NCBI GenBank assembly: GCA_016124385.1
Contig: WGNU01000006.1
Span: 186,001-250,000, forward strand
Reading direction: 5' to 3'
Origin: Alphaproteobacteria bacterium
GTDB lineage: Bacteria > Pseudomonadota > Alphaproteobacteria > Micropepsales > Micropepsaceae
DNA: 64,000 bases
Made by a program: the position numbers and the translations under genes. Shown here piece after piece: positions 48,232 to 59,381 of the stretch. How positions within the stretch are numbered: the first letter of the stretch is position 1; every line of letters starts with the position of its first letter. The notes below the pieces were generated by a model. The model searched no databases and had not been told where the DNA came from. It was given only the letters and a program-made list of their open reading frames with translations.

Positions 48232-48671
48232 TCGATCGTAATGTCCGTCTTCACCGAGAGCGCGATGAAGCAATTTTCGTGCGCCGAATGGTGCATATGT
48301 TCGACTTCTTCCGCCGTCGGTTGCTTATCCCCGCCAAAGACGATCCGTGGGCGGAGCGTCACCTTGCTCACCCAGAGCTTCCCCCTGTCATTCTTGGTCA
48401 TCACGCCAACTGCTTCGTCCGTATACGAATCAACGACGAAGCGCTTGCGCGCGGCAATCGCGAGAAACGTCAGCATGTGACAGGAGGAAAGTGCGGCAAC
48501 GAATGTCTCTTCCGGGTCCACACGCTCCGCCTCGCCGCGAAACTCGGGCGAGGCCGAGGCCGGCACGGTGATACCGGCATCGTACGACACCTCATGGGCG
48601 CGATTATACTCATCGTAGCCGAAGCCCGGCGTCTGCCGCCGCCATGCAATCGATGCGCGATGTTCGGACAT
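48228..48671 (-). CDS. OsmC family peroxiredoxin-like protein
   Basis: A 147-residue protein of the OsmC/Ohr fold. The two catalytic-type cysteines are present in [11 protein letters not shown] (about 60-70) and [12 protein letters not shown] (about 128-139). They would reduce organic peroxides. The domain arrangement is closer to the YhfA/OsmC-like group than to Ohr. It lies between the amidase pair and trmFO, with an ATGA overlap to trmFO and 12 bases to the amidase gene. Confidence 0.88.
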   Translation of the reverse strand: MSEHRASIAWRRQTPGFGYDEYNRAHEVSYDAGITVPASASPEFRGEAERVDPEETFVAALSSCHMLTFLAIAARKRFVVDSYTDEAVGVMTKNDRGKLWVSKVTLRPRIVFGGDKQPTAEEVEHMHHSAHENCFIALSVKTDITIE

Positions 48672-48683
48672 CCGTTCGCTCCC

Positions 48684-50108
48684 TTAGTTCCAGAGTTTGG
48701 GCCGACGGTCACGCCATGGCATCGCGGTCTCGAGCTGGCCGGCAAGCTGGAACAGCGTCGCTTCATCGCCGAGGCGGCCGGTCACCATCATGCCGATCGG
48801 CAAGCCGTCGCTCGACTGGCCCAAGGGTAAGGACATGGAGGGTTGGCCCGTGAAATTAAAGGGTGGCGTGAAGCCAAAGATCTTGGCCTGGCGCTTGTTT
48901 ACCTCCTTTGGGTCGAGCCGCACTGGATCGATATGGCCGACCGGCGGCGGCGGCGTGATCATCGTTGGCGACAGGAGCACGTCGATCGTGTCCCAGTGCG
49001 CGATGATCTGATGGCTCATGATCTCGAGCGTATGTAGGCCATGGAAGGCGCGCTCCGCGGTGATGCGCTGCCCGGCTTCCCAAGCCGCGCGCGTCAGAGG
49101 CTCGAAATCATCGTGCGCCGGCGGGCGGCCCAAGACCTCCGCCTGACGCATGATTTCCGCCGCAAAGTTCGCGGCTCCTTGAAGCCCTTGCTCGCGATAG
49201 TAGGTGCGCCAATCGATCTGGAGGGGCGCCTCGCGCACGTCGTGGCCGAGAGCGCGCAGCGTATCGACCGTCCGCTCCAGCGTGGCGGCCACATCCGGGT
49301 GGAGGGGTGTTCCACTTGGCGGCGTGCGATCGACCCCGATGCGCAGGCGCGCCGGCTTCGTCGAGACCTCTTCCAGATACGGCCGGGCCTTAGCTGGTGA
49401 AGGGAAGGGTGAATGCGGGTCGTGGCGGCCGGTCCAATCGAGCAACGCGGCACTGTCGCGCACGGTGCGCGTCACGACATGCTGGCAGACATTGCTGGCG
49501 GCGGGACCCGGTACGCGCAGCGGATTTCGGAAACGCGTCGGCTTCATGCCGACGAGGCCGCAGCAGGCGGCGGGAATACGGATCGAGCCCAACCCATCGC
49601 TTGCATGCGCCATCGGCAGAATGCCCGCGGCAACGGATGCCGCCGCACCGCCGGAAGAGCCCCCGGTGATATAGTCCGTGTTCCACGGGCTGCGGCAGGG
49701 GCCCAGATGGCCGCCTTCCGTCGTACCGGTGATACCGAACTCGGGCGTATTCGTTTTGCCGAAGAGAACCAGCCCGGCTTGGCGGTAGCGCGTGACGATG
49801 AGGTCGTCTTCAGGCGAGACATAGTCCGCCATCCATTTCGTGCCATTCGACATCGGCCAACCTTTGACCGGGCAGTTGATGTCCTTGATGAGGAACGGCA
49901 CGCCCGCGAAGGGTCCCTCCGGCAGCTTGGTCTTGGCGGTCGCGCGCGCCTCGTCATAGGCCTTGTAGACGATCGCGTTCAGCGCGGGATTGTGCCGCTC
50001 GGCGCGCGAGATCGCTTCTTCCAGCAACTCGGAGGGCGTGACCTCGCGTCGGCGCACGAGGTCGGCGAGGCCCATCGCATCGTAGTCGGCATACTCGTTC
50101 ATCGGCAT
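48684..50108 (-). CDS. Amidase signature family enzyme, copy 1
   Basis: A 474-residue amide hydrolase. The Lys-Ser-Ser triad is seen as FLIKDIN (about residue 75), TGGSSGGAAAS (about 153-163) and [15 protein letters not shown] (nucleophile about residue 178). It resembles the other amidase over most of its length. ATG 50108 has AGGAG at 9 bases; the longer frame from 50360 overlaps the partner and is rejected. It starts 13 bases after the stop of copy 2. Substrate unknown; it has no signal peptide. Confidence 0.9.
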   Translation of the reverse strand: MPMNEYADYDAMGLADLVRRREVTPSELLEEAISRAERHNPALNAIVYKAYDEARATAKTKLPEGPFAGVPFLIKDINCPVKGWPMSNGTKWMADYVSPEDDLIVTRYRQAGLVLFGKTNTPEFGITGTTEGGHLGPCRSPWNTDYITGGSSGGAAASVAAGILPMAHASDGLGSIRIPAACCGLVGMKPTRFRNPLRVPGPAASNVCQHVVTRTVRDSAALLDWTGRHDPHSPFPSPAKARPYLEEVSTKPARLRIGVDRTPPSGTPLHPDVAATLERTVDTLRALGHDVREAPLQIDWRTYYREQGLQGAANFAAEIMRQAEVLGRPPAHDDFEPLTRAAWEAGQRITAERAFHGLHTLEIMSHQIIAHWDTIDVLLSPTMITPPPPVGHIDPVRLDPKEVNKRQAKIFGFTPPFNFTGQPSMSLPLGQSSDGLPIGMMVTGRLGDEATLFQLAGQLETAMPWRDRRPKLWN

Positions 50109-50121
50109 GGCGAGAGCTCCT

Positions 50122-51552
50122 CTATGCCCACAGCGTGTCGTAATGCGCGGCCCAGGGGGCCTCTCGCTCCAATTGACCGGCGAGCTGCAACAGCGTCGCC
50201 TCATCGCCGAAGCGGGCGACGAACTGTACGCCGATGGGCAGATTGTCGTCGTTCCAGTGTAACGGAATGTTGATCGCCGGCTGCCCTGTCGCGTTCTGGA
50301 TGGGCGTGAAGGGCACGTAGTCGAGCATCGGCCCGAAGCCCTTCTCCACATCGCGCACATCGACGCTGAAATCGCCGAGGGCCAATGGCGGCGAGGCGAG
50401 GGTCGGCGTCAGCCAGAGATCGTACGTTTCGTGCCAGGCGGCAATCGCGCGCGAGACCGCCTGGATGATGGCGATCGCACCTTGATACTGCGCCGCTGTG
50501 ACTTTCTTTCCCGCTTCATAGAGCCCGAGCGTTAGCCCTTCGAGGTTCTGGACCGTCGGTGGCTCGCCCGTCATTTCCGACAGCATGTCGACCTGCATGG
50601 TCACGGCGCTCGTCCACAACGCCATGAACGGCCCGGTCAGCTCGACCATACCGACCGGCGGCGAGGCCTCGGTGACTTTGTGGCCGAGCGCCCGGCAAAT
50701 CTTCGCCGCCTTCTTGACCGCCGTGACGCAATCATCGTGCACGGGCCGCCCATCCATGCGCTTGGTCGCCATGCCGATCTTCAAGGGACGCGGCGCCTTC
50801 TTGCTCTCGGCCAGATAGGAGCGCGGCTGGGGCGGCGCCCAATAGGGATCGCCCAGCGCGGGCCCCGCCGTTGCATCCAGCATCGCGGCCGTATCGCGCA
50901 CGGTGCGCGAGACGACGTGATCGGCGACGAGGCCGCTCATCATATCGCCCAGATCGGGCCCCAGCGGATTGCGCGCGCGCGTGGGTTTCAGTCCCACGAG
51001 ACCGTTGCACGCGGCGGGAATGCGGATGGAGCCGCCGCCATCATTCGCGTGTGCGACTGGCACCATGCCGGCGGCCACCGCGGCACCGGAACCACCGGAC
51101 GAGCCGCCGGTGGAGAACTTCGTGTTCCACGGATTACGAGCCGGTCCGTAGAGCTTGCTCTCCGTCGTTCCGACAAGGCCAAATTCCGGCACATTGGTTT
51201 TGCCGAGCGGAATGAGGCCGGCCTTCAAATAACGTTCGGTCAAGGTCGCGTCATGATCGGCCGGCGTGGTCGGCACCATGCGCGATCCCGCGCGCGTCGG
51301 AACACCTTTCATGCCTCCCGCGATATCTTTCACGAGGAATGGCACGCCTTGGAAGGGCCCCTCCGGAAGCTTCTTTTTTGCGGTCGTCCGGGCACGGTCG
51401 AACATCGTCCAGATCACAGCGTTCAGACGCGGGTTCTCAGCCTCGATGCGGGCGATCGCGGCATCGACCAGTTCAAGCGGCTTCACCTTCTTCTTTTTGA
51501 CGAGCTGCGCGAGCCCAAGCCCGTCATATTTTGCGTAGTCCGCGAAGTGCAT
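50122..51552 (-). CDS. Amidase signature family enzyme, copy 2
   Basis: A 476-residue paralogue of copy 1 with the triad in [12 protein letters not shown] (about residue 74), [16 protein letters not shown] and [14 protein letters not shown]. The C-terminal part carries the usual family end [25 protein letters not shown]. Together with copy 1, the OsmC-like gene and trmFO it forms a likely operon. A role in degradation of cyclic or linear amides is possible, but no residue settles the substrate. Confidence 0.9.
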   Translation of the reverse strand: MHFADYAKYDGLGLAQLVKKKKVKPLELVDAAIARIEAENPRLNAVIWTMFDRARTTAKKKLPEGPFQGVPFLVKDIAGGMKGVPTRAGSRMVPTTPADHDATLTERYLKAGLIPLGKTNVPEFGLVGTTESKLYGPARNPWNTKFSTGGSSGGSGAAVAAGMVPVAHANDGGGSIRIPAACNGLVGLKPTRARNPLGPDLGDMMSGLVADHVVSRTVRDTAAMLDATAGPALGDPYWAPPQPRSYLAESKKAPRPLKIGMATKRMDGRPVHDDCVTAVKKAAKICRALGHKVTEASPPVGMVELTGPFMALWTSAVTMQVDMLSEMTGEPPTVQNLEGLTLGLYEAGKKVTAAQYQGAIAIIQAVSRAIAAWHETYDLWLTPTLASPPLALGDFSVDVRDVEKGFGPMLDYVPFTPIQNATGQPAINIPLHWNDDNLPIGVQFVARFGDEATLLQLAGQLEREAPWAAHYDTLWA

Positions 51553-51654
51553 GCCTCTTGGTCCTCCCCATTGTATCGGTGCGCGTTGACCGCGCCCGCC
51601 TTCGGCACGGCAAGCATAGACACGCGTTCACTGAACGGGAAAGCCTTTGGCGCT

Positions 51655-53763
51655 TCAGCTGATCGGGAAGGGCGCCGCGCCCTGGATGGGAAGCCGCTCG
51701 AGACGCGGGTCTTCGCCCGGCCCCCAGGGCTCGATGCGAAAGCGGGCCTCATAGATCCGGGGGGCACCGTCCGGCCCGTAGTCCTGTGTCGCTGGCGCGG
51801 TCGCGACAAGGCTCGCCTCCACGCGGTCGGCGGCCAGCGTAACCAGGCCGTAGCCGTTGGCCGCCGCGTCGAAGAAAGCGATCCAGGGATTGGGGTTGGT
51901 GCGGAAGAGATCGGCCAGCCATTCCCAATCGGTGAACCCCATGACGAGACCGGAAAAGGCGCCGGCCGTAACGGTGCGGTTCCAATTGACCACGCGCGCG
52001 TCATCCCGCTCGATCAGCGCCATTGCGCGAAAGGCGCTGGAGCCTTGGGTTGCCGGTTCGACGAGCGCGAATTGCGGCTCCGAGGAGATGCCGGCACACG
52101 CGATCTCGACGGCGGCTGTCCCGGTCCAAGGCGCCTGCGGATCGAGCGGCAGCGTTCCGGCCGCGTGGAGGTGATAGTCGCCCGCGCAGGAAACGAGGTT
52201 CGTCACGCCGGCCATGCGCAGCTCTGTCATCAGCGCGCGGAGCTCGCCTGGATAGCCTTGCCAGCCATCCGTGCCCAGAACAACGTCCTTCATCTGGGAG
52301 AACCAAATGGAACTCAAATCGAGCCGCATGGGGAGCGCGGGCGTCGAATTGCCCCAGATCTTCCACGTCGCGGTCGAGGACTTCAGGGTCGCCAGAAACC
52401 ATTCGCGCTGTTCGTCGCCCAGATGCGTGCCGGGATCGGCATCCGCGCGCGGGTTCGCCACCGGCCCTAACTGCCCCTCGAACGAGGCTGGACCCGGCGG
52501 CTCGCCAAAGGCGTTTCTTCCCGCGTCCAGGGCGCGGACGACATCGACCGGCGCCAAAGGCCCGAGCTTCTCCTTCAGGGCGCGCGTATAGACGGGCGCG
52601 CTGCGGTAGGAGCGCAGATCCGTGAGCACAAGCTCGCAGTGGCGGCCGAATCGGAACGCGCGGTAGATCCGCATCGTGGCCAGCGCGGCGGCGGTATCGG
52701 GATCGCGCGGCGGCGCGCCCTCGGGCGGCGCCTGGTCCTTCACGCTGGCGGGCGAGAAATCCCGGGCCGGGCCAGCGCCCGTCAGCAGCGCGGGAATGAA
52801 TTCGAACCAGGCCTGATTGGCCGCTACCTTGCGGCGCTGCGCGCCATTGCCGTCATTGAAATAGGTGTCGAAGCTCTGCCAGGCATCATTCGTGAATTCA
52901 TGGTCGTCCCAGGTGGAGACGAACGGCCAGCGGGCGCGCGCGTCCTGGAGATGCGGGTCTGTGAGGTAGAGCTTATAGAGGTGGCGGTAGTCCGCGAGCG
53001 ATACCGCGTTTTTGGCGCCCGGATAGGTGTTGTAGGCGGTGGCCGGCCATTCGGCGCTGCCGTCCGGGAACGGAGGAATGCCACGCGCGGCCCCATCGGC
53101 GCCGCGCAGCCATTGCGGATCCGTGCGCATATCGATGCCGTGCCGATCGCCGCGCACTTCGTAGATGAAATCGCCGAGGAAGAGCACGAAATCGAGCTGT
53201 TCGCCCGCCGGGCGCGCGGTATCGTCCGCAACCATGCGGGCCCAGGCACCATAGAATCCCTGCTCGTAGTTTTGACAAGAGGCAAAGGCGAACCGGACAG
53301 CGCGATCGGCCTCCGGCGCGGGGGCGGTGCGGGTGCGCCCGGTACGCGAGACATCCGCGCCCGCCCGGAACCGATAGAAATAGAACGTATCGGGGTTGAG
53401 ACCCCGCGCGATGATCCGCAGCGTGTGGTCACTCGCCTGCGTCACCGCGACGGTCCGCGTCAGGACGATTTCGGCGAAGGATTCGTCCGGTGCCATTTCG
53501 ACCGTGACCGAGACCGCGCCGGTCTCCCCGGCCGTGCTCTCGACGCGGGTCCACAGGATGATCTGATCGGGCAGCGGATCGGCCGATGCGACCCCTTGCG
53601 GGAAGCGGAACGTGCCCCGATCAGCGAGCGATCCCTCGGCCGCCGCCGGCCCTTGTAGGGGCGACGTCGCGTTCGTCTGAGCGTGCGCCCGCGCCGTCAC
53701 GACGAACGTGCCGGCGAGCCCGGCCATGGCTCTGAGGACGCTCCGGCGATCCATCATCGGCAT
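51655..53763 (-). CDS. phoD: Alkaline phosphatase D (PhoD) family protein
   Basis: A 702-residue exported metallophosphatase, longer than the about 550 residues usual for PhoD. A twin-arginine signal is seen in the first 28 residues (DRRSVLRAMAG, cleavage near AHA). An N-terminal beta domain (about 50-150) is followed by the catalytic core with FAFASCQNYEQGFYGAW (about 160-176), LFLGDFIYE and STWDDHEFTND. It should hydrolyse phosphodiesters or monoesters in the periplasm, using calcium and iron as in the family. GAGAGGG precedes the ATG at 53763. The tat genes needed for export are in this window. Confidence 0.88.
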   Translation of the reverse strand: MPMMDRRSVLRAMAGLAGTFVVTARAHAQTNATSPLQGPAAAEGSLADRGTFRFPQGVASADPLPDQIILWTRVESTAGETGAVSVTVEMAPDESFAEIVLTRTVAVTQASDHTLRIIARGLNPDTFYFYRFRAGADVSRTGRTRTAPAPEADRAVRFAFASCQNYEQGFYGAWARMVADDTARPAGEQLDFVLFLGDFIYEVRGDRHGIDMRTDPQWLRGADGAARGIPPFPDGSAEWPATAYNTYPGAKNAVSLADYRHLYKLYLTDPHLQDARARWPFVSTWDDHEFTNDAWQSFDTYFNDGNGAQRRKVAANQAWFEFIPALLTGAGPARDFSPASVKDQAPPEGAPPRDPDTAAALATMRIYRAFRFGRHCELVLTDLRSYRSAPVYTRALKEKLGPLAPVDVVRALDAGRNAFGEPPGPASFEGQLGPVANPRADADPGTHLGDEQREWFLATLKSSTATWKIWGNSTPALPMRLDLSSIWFSQMKDVVLGTDGWQGYPGELRALMTELRMAGVTNLVSCAGDYHLHAAGTLPLDPQAPWTGTAAVEIACAGISSEPQFALVEPATQGSSAFRAMALIERDDARVVNWNRTVTAGAFSGLVMGFTDWEWLADLFRTNPNPWIAFFDAAANGYGLVTLAADRVEASLVATAPATQDYGPDGAPRIYEARFRIEPWGPGEDPRLERLPIQGAAPFPIS

Positions 53764-53828
53764 GTCATACCCTCTCCATCGGCAGGCTTAGCGAGGGACC
53801 ATGACGCTCGTGCAACGATGCCCTGGCG

Positions 53829-56756
<2,928 letters not shown>

Positions 56757-56783
56757 GAAGTCTCCTTAGGACGCGTGGTGCGC

Positions 56784-57179
56784 TCAATTCGGACGGTGAC
56801 GCCGGTCGAAATCCGTTTCTGCTTCTTTCAGCAACGTGCGGCATTCATTCAGCAGTGACCTGAGATCGTTACGCTTTATGTGATTGGCCACGTCATCCGA
56901 AATGAGGTCGGCCCAATCCCACAGACCAAGCAAGGTTAGCGCAAAGGTCGCGCCCCCGGTGGGCGGGCTGAGAAGAATGCCACCAACTGCAGTTATGGTC
57001 GCACGTAAGATGCGCAGGTTCGGGGTCCAGCCGCCGCGATCTGAGAACTCTCCCGACAGTGTGTTGATGAGGCCCGTCAGTTCCTCAATGTGATCGTCCA
57101 ATCCATCGTCTGTCAGCTGCCCTAAGCCTCGGGACCGCCGCGAAAGTACCGCGACCTGCTGCCGGATCAGCGGATGCAT
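56784..57179 (-). CDS. Unrecognised small membrane protein, second cassette gene
   Basis: A 131-residue protein I cannot place in a family. About 45 polar residues are followed by a hydrophobic block (TITAVGGILLSPPTGGATFALTLLGLW, about 61-87) broken by Pro-Pro, which looks like a re-entrant hairpin or two short helices. Residues 88-131 are charged and likely helical. It begins 15 bases after the stop of the 57195 gene and ends 27 bases ahead of uvrA. Base composition of the cassette is lower than that of its neighbours (about 58% GC by hand count over 56821-57600). Confidence 0.7.
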   Translation of the reverse strand: MHPLIRQQVAVLSRRSRGLGQLTDDGLDDHIEELTGLINTLSGEFSDRGGWTPNLRILRATITAVGGILLSPPTGGATFALTLLGLWDWADLISDDVANHIKRNDLRSLLNECRTLLKEAETDFDRRHRPN

Positions 57180-57194
57180 TTCGGTCTCAGAGCC

Positions 57195-57632
57195 TTAGTG
57201 CTGCGCTTCGTCGGGTGATTGGAGTGGATCCATTTGTCGCCACTGCTCCCGCATCTGCTTCGCATCCCGCGCCCTATCGGCCAGCAGATTGGCTTCTTTG
57301 CGAAGCTGCCAATAGGCGACGGATAGCTGTGCCCCCTCGCTCGACGCACGGTTTATCCTGAGGCTGCTGCCCAGCATGATGCCCCCCACAAGCATGGCCG
57401 CCGGCAACGACCACTCAGAGAGAAACTCTGCGATGCTTCCCCCTTGCATCCATCCCCCGCCCAATTCGAAATTATCAATCATTGCGCTGAAAAGGCCGAC
57501 ACTGAAAGCCGTCAGCGTCGCGACGACGACGAGAATCTTTCTCCGAATTTCCAACTTGTCGTAAAGCCGCTGCTCAGACTCCAAGCGCAGCAGAAGCTCG
57601 TCTCGTGACAGCGCCCGCAGATCCTCGATCAT
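57195..57632 (-). CDS. Unrecognised two-helix membrane protein, first cassette gene
   Basis: A 145-residue protein. A charged N-terminal helix (LSRDELLLRLESEQRLYDK, about 6-24) precedes two membrane segments (about 30-52 and 78-94), and a long charged helix AQLSVAYWQLRKEANLLADRA (about 108-128) follows. The layout helix, two membrane spans, helix is like SLATT-type two-helix effectors, but I cannot show homology. ATG 57632 is 8 bases behind GGAG; a GTG at 57656 is in frame. It is the promoter-proximal gene behind the LexA-like box. Confidence 0.7.
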   Translation of the reverse strand: MIEDLRALSRDELLLRLESEQRLYDKLEIRRKILVVVATLTAFSVGLFSAMIDNFELGGGWMQGGSIAEFLSEWSLPAAMLVGGIMLGSSLRINRASSEGAQLSVAYWQLRKEANLLADRARDAKQMREQWRQMDPLQSPDEAQH

Positions 57633-57707
57633 GACTTCACTCCGCAGCGTGTCCACCTGCCCGCACGGCCTCCGAACGGCGCCGCTGCGGACCTATTGCT
57701 AGTGTAT

Positions 57708-57722
57708 GTTCTCAATTCGTTT
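57708..57722. promoter_or_regulatory. LexA-type SOS box
   Basis: GTTC, 7 bases, then GTTT (57708-57722) differs by one base from the alphaproteobacterial LexA box GTTC-N7-GTTC. It stands in the divergent spacer between ssb and the cassette-uvrA unit, where the SOS box of uvrA and ssb is expected, and just after the -10 of the minus-strand promoter. Confidence 0.6.
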
Positions 57723-57723
57723 C

Positions 57724-57753
57724 ACCCTAGCTCATGCATATGGTAGCGTGCAA
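57724..57753 (-). promoter_or_regulatory. Possible promoter of the cassette-uvrA unit
   Basis: On the minus strand TTGCAC (57753-57748), 18 bases, then TAGGGT (57729-57724), followed directly by the LexA-like box. LexA bound there would block transcription. The -10 is weak, so this is a proposal. Confidence 0.4.
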
Positions 57754-57803
57754 ACGATCCTGCAATCGTGGCAGGAAATCGAGAATCGATATGAGGGATG
57801 AAC

Positions 57804-58274
57804 ATGGCGGGTAGCGTCAACAAGGTGATTCTCATCGGCAATCTCGGCGCCGACCCGGAAGTCAAACGCATGCCGTCGGGCGATATGCTGGTCAATCTGC
57901 GCCTGGCAACCTCGGACACGTGGCGCGACCGGCAGACCGGCGAGCGCAAGGAGCGGACCGAGTGGCACCGGGTCGTCATCTTCAACGAAAATCTCGGCAA
58001 GGTGGCCGAGCAATATCTGAAGAAGGGTGCGAAGGTCTATCTCGAGGGCCAGTTGCAGACCCGCAAATGGACCGACCAGTCGGGCCAGGAGCGCTATTCG
58101 ACTGAAGTCGTGCTGCCGAAATTCCGCGGCGAGCTGACCATGCTCGACGGGCGGGGCGGCGGTGGCTCCTCAAGCTACGAGGACGGCGACGAGCGGCCCG
58201 CGCGCGCGGCCCGCAGCGCGTCAGGCGGCGGGGGGCGCAGCGAGGATGTCTTCGACGACGAGGTCCCGTTCTAG
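57804..58274 (+). CDS. ssb: Single-stranded DNA-binding protein
   Basis: A 156-residue protein with an OB-fold domain (about 1-110: [19 protein letters not shown] onward), a glycine-rich linker and the acidic tip DDEVPF that recruits repair proteins. ATG 57804 is 6 bases behind GAGGG; an ATG two codons earlier is in frame. The gene is divergent to uvrA, as in many bacteria, but here two foreign-looking genes separate it from uvrA. Confidence 0.96.
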   Translation: MAGSVNKVILIGNLGADPEVKRMPSGDMLVNLRLATSDTWRDRQTGERKERTEWHRVVIFNENLGKVAEQYLKKGAKVYLEGQLQTRKWTDQSGQERYSTEVVLPKFRGELTMLDGRGGGGSSSYEDGDERPARAARSASGGGGRSEDVFDDEVPF

Positions 58275-58286
58275 GCCGCGGCCGGC

Positions 58287-59297
58287 ATGGCGCTTCGCCT
58301 CATCGAAATCATCGCGCCGGAAGGCCATACGGATACGGTCGTCGCGATCGGCGACCGCGAGGGGGTGCTGAGCGTGACGGTCGCGCCCCCCGGGCCCGAC
58401 GGGCGGCAGATCGTCCACATGATCGTGCGCGGGGCGGGCCGGCAGGCCGTGATCGATGAGCTGCAACGGACCCTCAGCTCGGCGAAAAATTGGCGCGTGT
58501 CGCTGCTTCCCGTCGAAGCCTCGATCCCGCTCGTCAAGGACAACGCGGAAAAGAAGGCAGAGAACACGCTGCGCGAGACGCGCGAAGAGCTCTACGCCGA
58601 CGTCGTCGCCAATTCGGGGATCCGGCTCGATTTCATCCTCCTCTCGATCCTTTCGGCGGCCGTCGCCTCGGTCGGGCTCGCGAGCGACAGCGTCGCGGTT
58701 CTGGTCGGCGCGATGGTGATCGCACCCCTTCTGGGGCCGCTCATCGCGCTCGCCTTCGGCGCGGCGACCGGCGATGGACGGCTGATCGGACGGGCGCTCC
58801 TTACCAGCGCCGTGGGCCTTGGCCTTGCGATCCTCGTGAGCACCGCGATCGGCGCGGTCCTCGTCACGTTCGAAGGCGCGAGCTTCCTCTCCTCGTCCGA
58901 GCTGACTCAGCGCACCCATGTCGGCTATGGCGGGGCGGTCGTGGGGCTTGCCTCGGGCGCGGCGGCTGCGCTCGCGCTCACGTCCGGTTCGACGAGCGCG
59001 CTGGTCGGCGTGATGGTCGCCGTCGCGCTCATGCCGCCCGCCTGCGCGGCTGGGCTTTTCCTTGCCGCCGTCGCGATGGGCGAGGCGGCGTTTGGCGCTT
59101 CTTTCCATGCCCTTGCGCTTGCCGCACTCAACGCGGCCTGCATCGTCGTTGCATCGCTTATCGTTTTTCGCCTTCGCGGACTGACGCCGCTCACCTTCTA
59201 TGAACGCGAGGCCGCGGGCCGGCACATGCTGCTCCATCTGATCGCCTGGGCTGTGTTGCTGCTCATCATCGTTCTGGGCATCGCACGGGGCCTTTGA
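58287..59297 (+). CDS. TIGR00341/DUF389 family membrane protein
   Basis: A 336-residue membrane protein. A soluble N-terminal part (about 1-110) with the start LIEIIAPEGHTDTV is followed by six or more hydrophobic segments with VGAMVIAPLLGPLIALAFG (about 142-160) and VGVMVAVALMPPACAAGLF, the DUF389 hallmarks. The function of the family is unknown. It starts 12 bases after ssb and may be co-transcribed with it. Confidence 0.88.
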   Translation: MALRLIEIIAPEGHTDTVVAIGDREGVLSVTVAPPGPDGRQIVHMIVRGAGRQAVIDELQRTLSSAKNWRVSLLPVEASIPLVKDNAEKKAENTLRETREELYADVVANSGIRLDFILLSILSAAVASVGLASDSVAVLVGAMVIAPLLGPLIALAFGAATGDGRLIGRALLTSAVGLGLAILVSTAIGAVLVTFEGASFLSSSELTQRTHVGYGGAVVGLASGAAAALALTSGSTSALVGVMVAVALMPPACAAGLFLAAVAMGEAAFGASFHALALAALNAACIVVASLIVFRLRGLTPLTFYEREAAGRHMLLHLIAWAVLLLIIVLGIARGL

Positions 59298-59381
59298 GGG
59301 ACCATTGCCCGGGCTGCACCGGCAGCCTAAAATGCTAATTCCCTTCCGAATCGCACTCATTCCTCCTCACGCGAGCCGCTC

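Noticed and set aside
59298..59381. Hairpin GGCTGC-ACCG-GCAGCC as a terminator after the DUF389 gene.
   Set aside because: The stem is only six pairs and no T run follows, so it is too weak to call.
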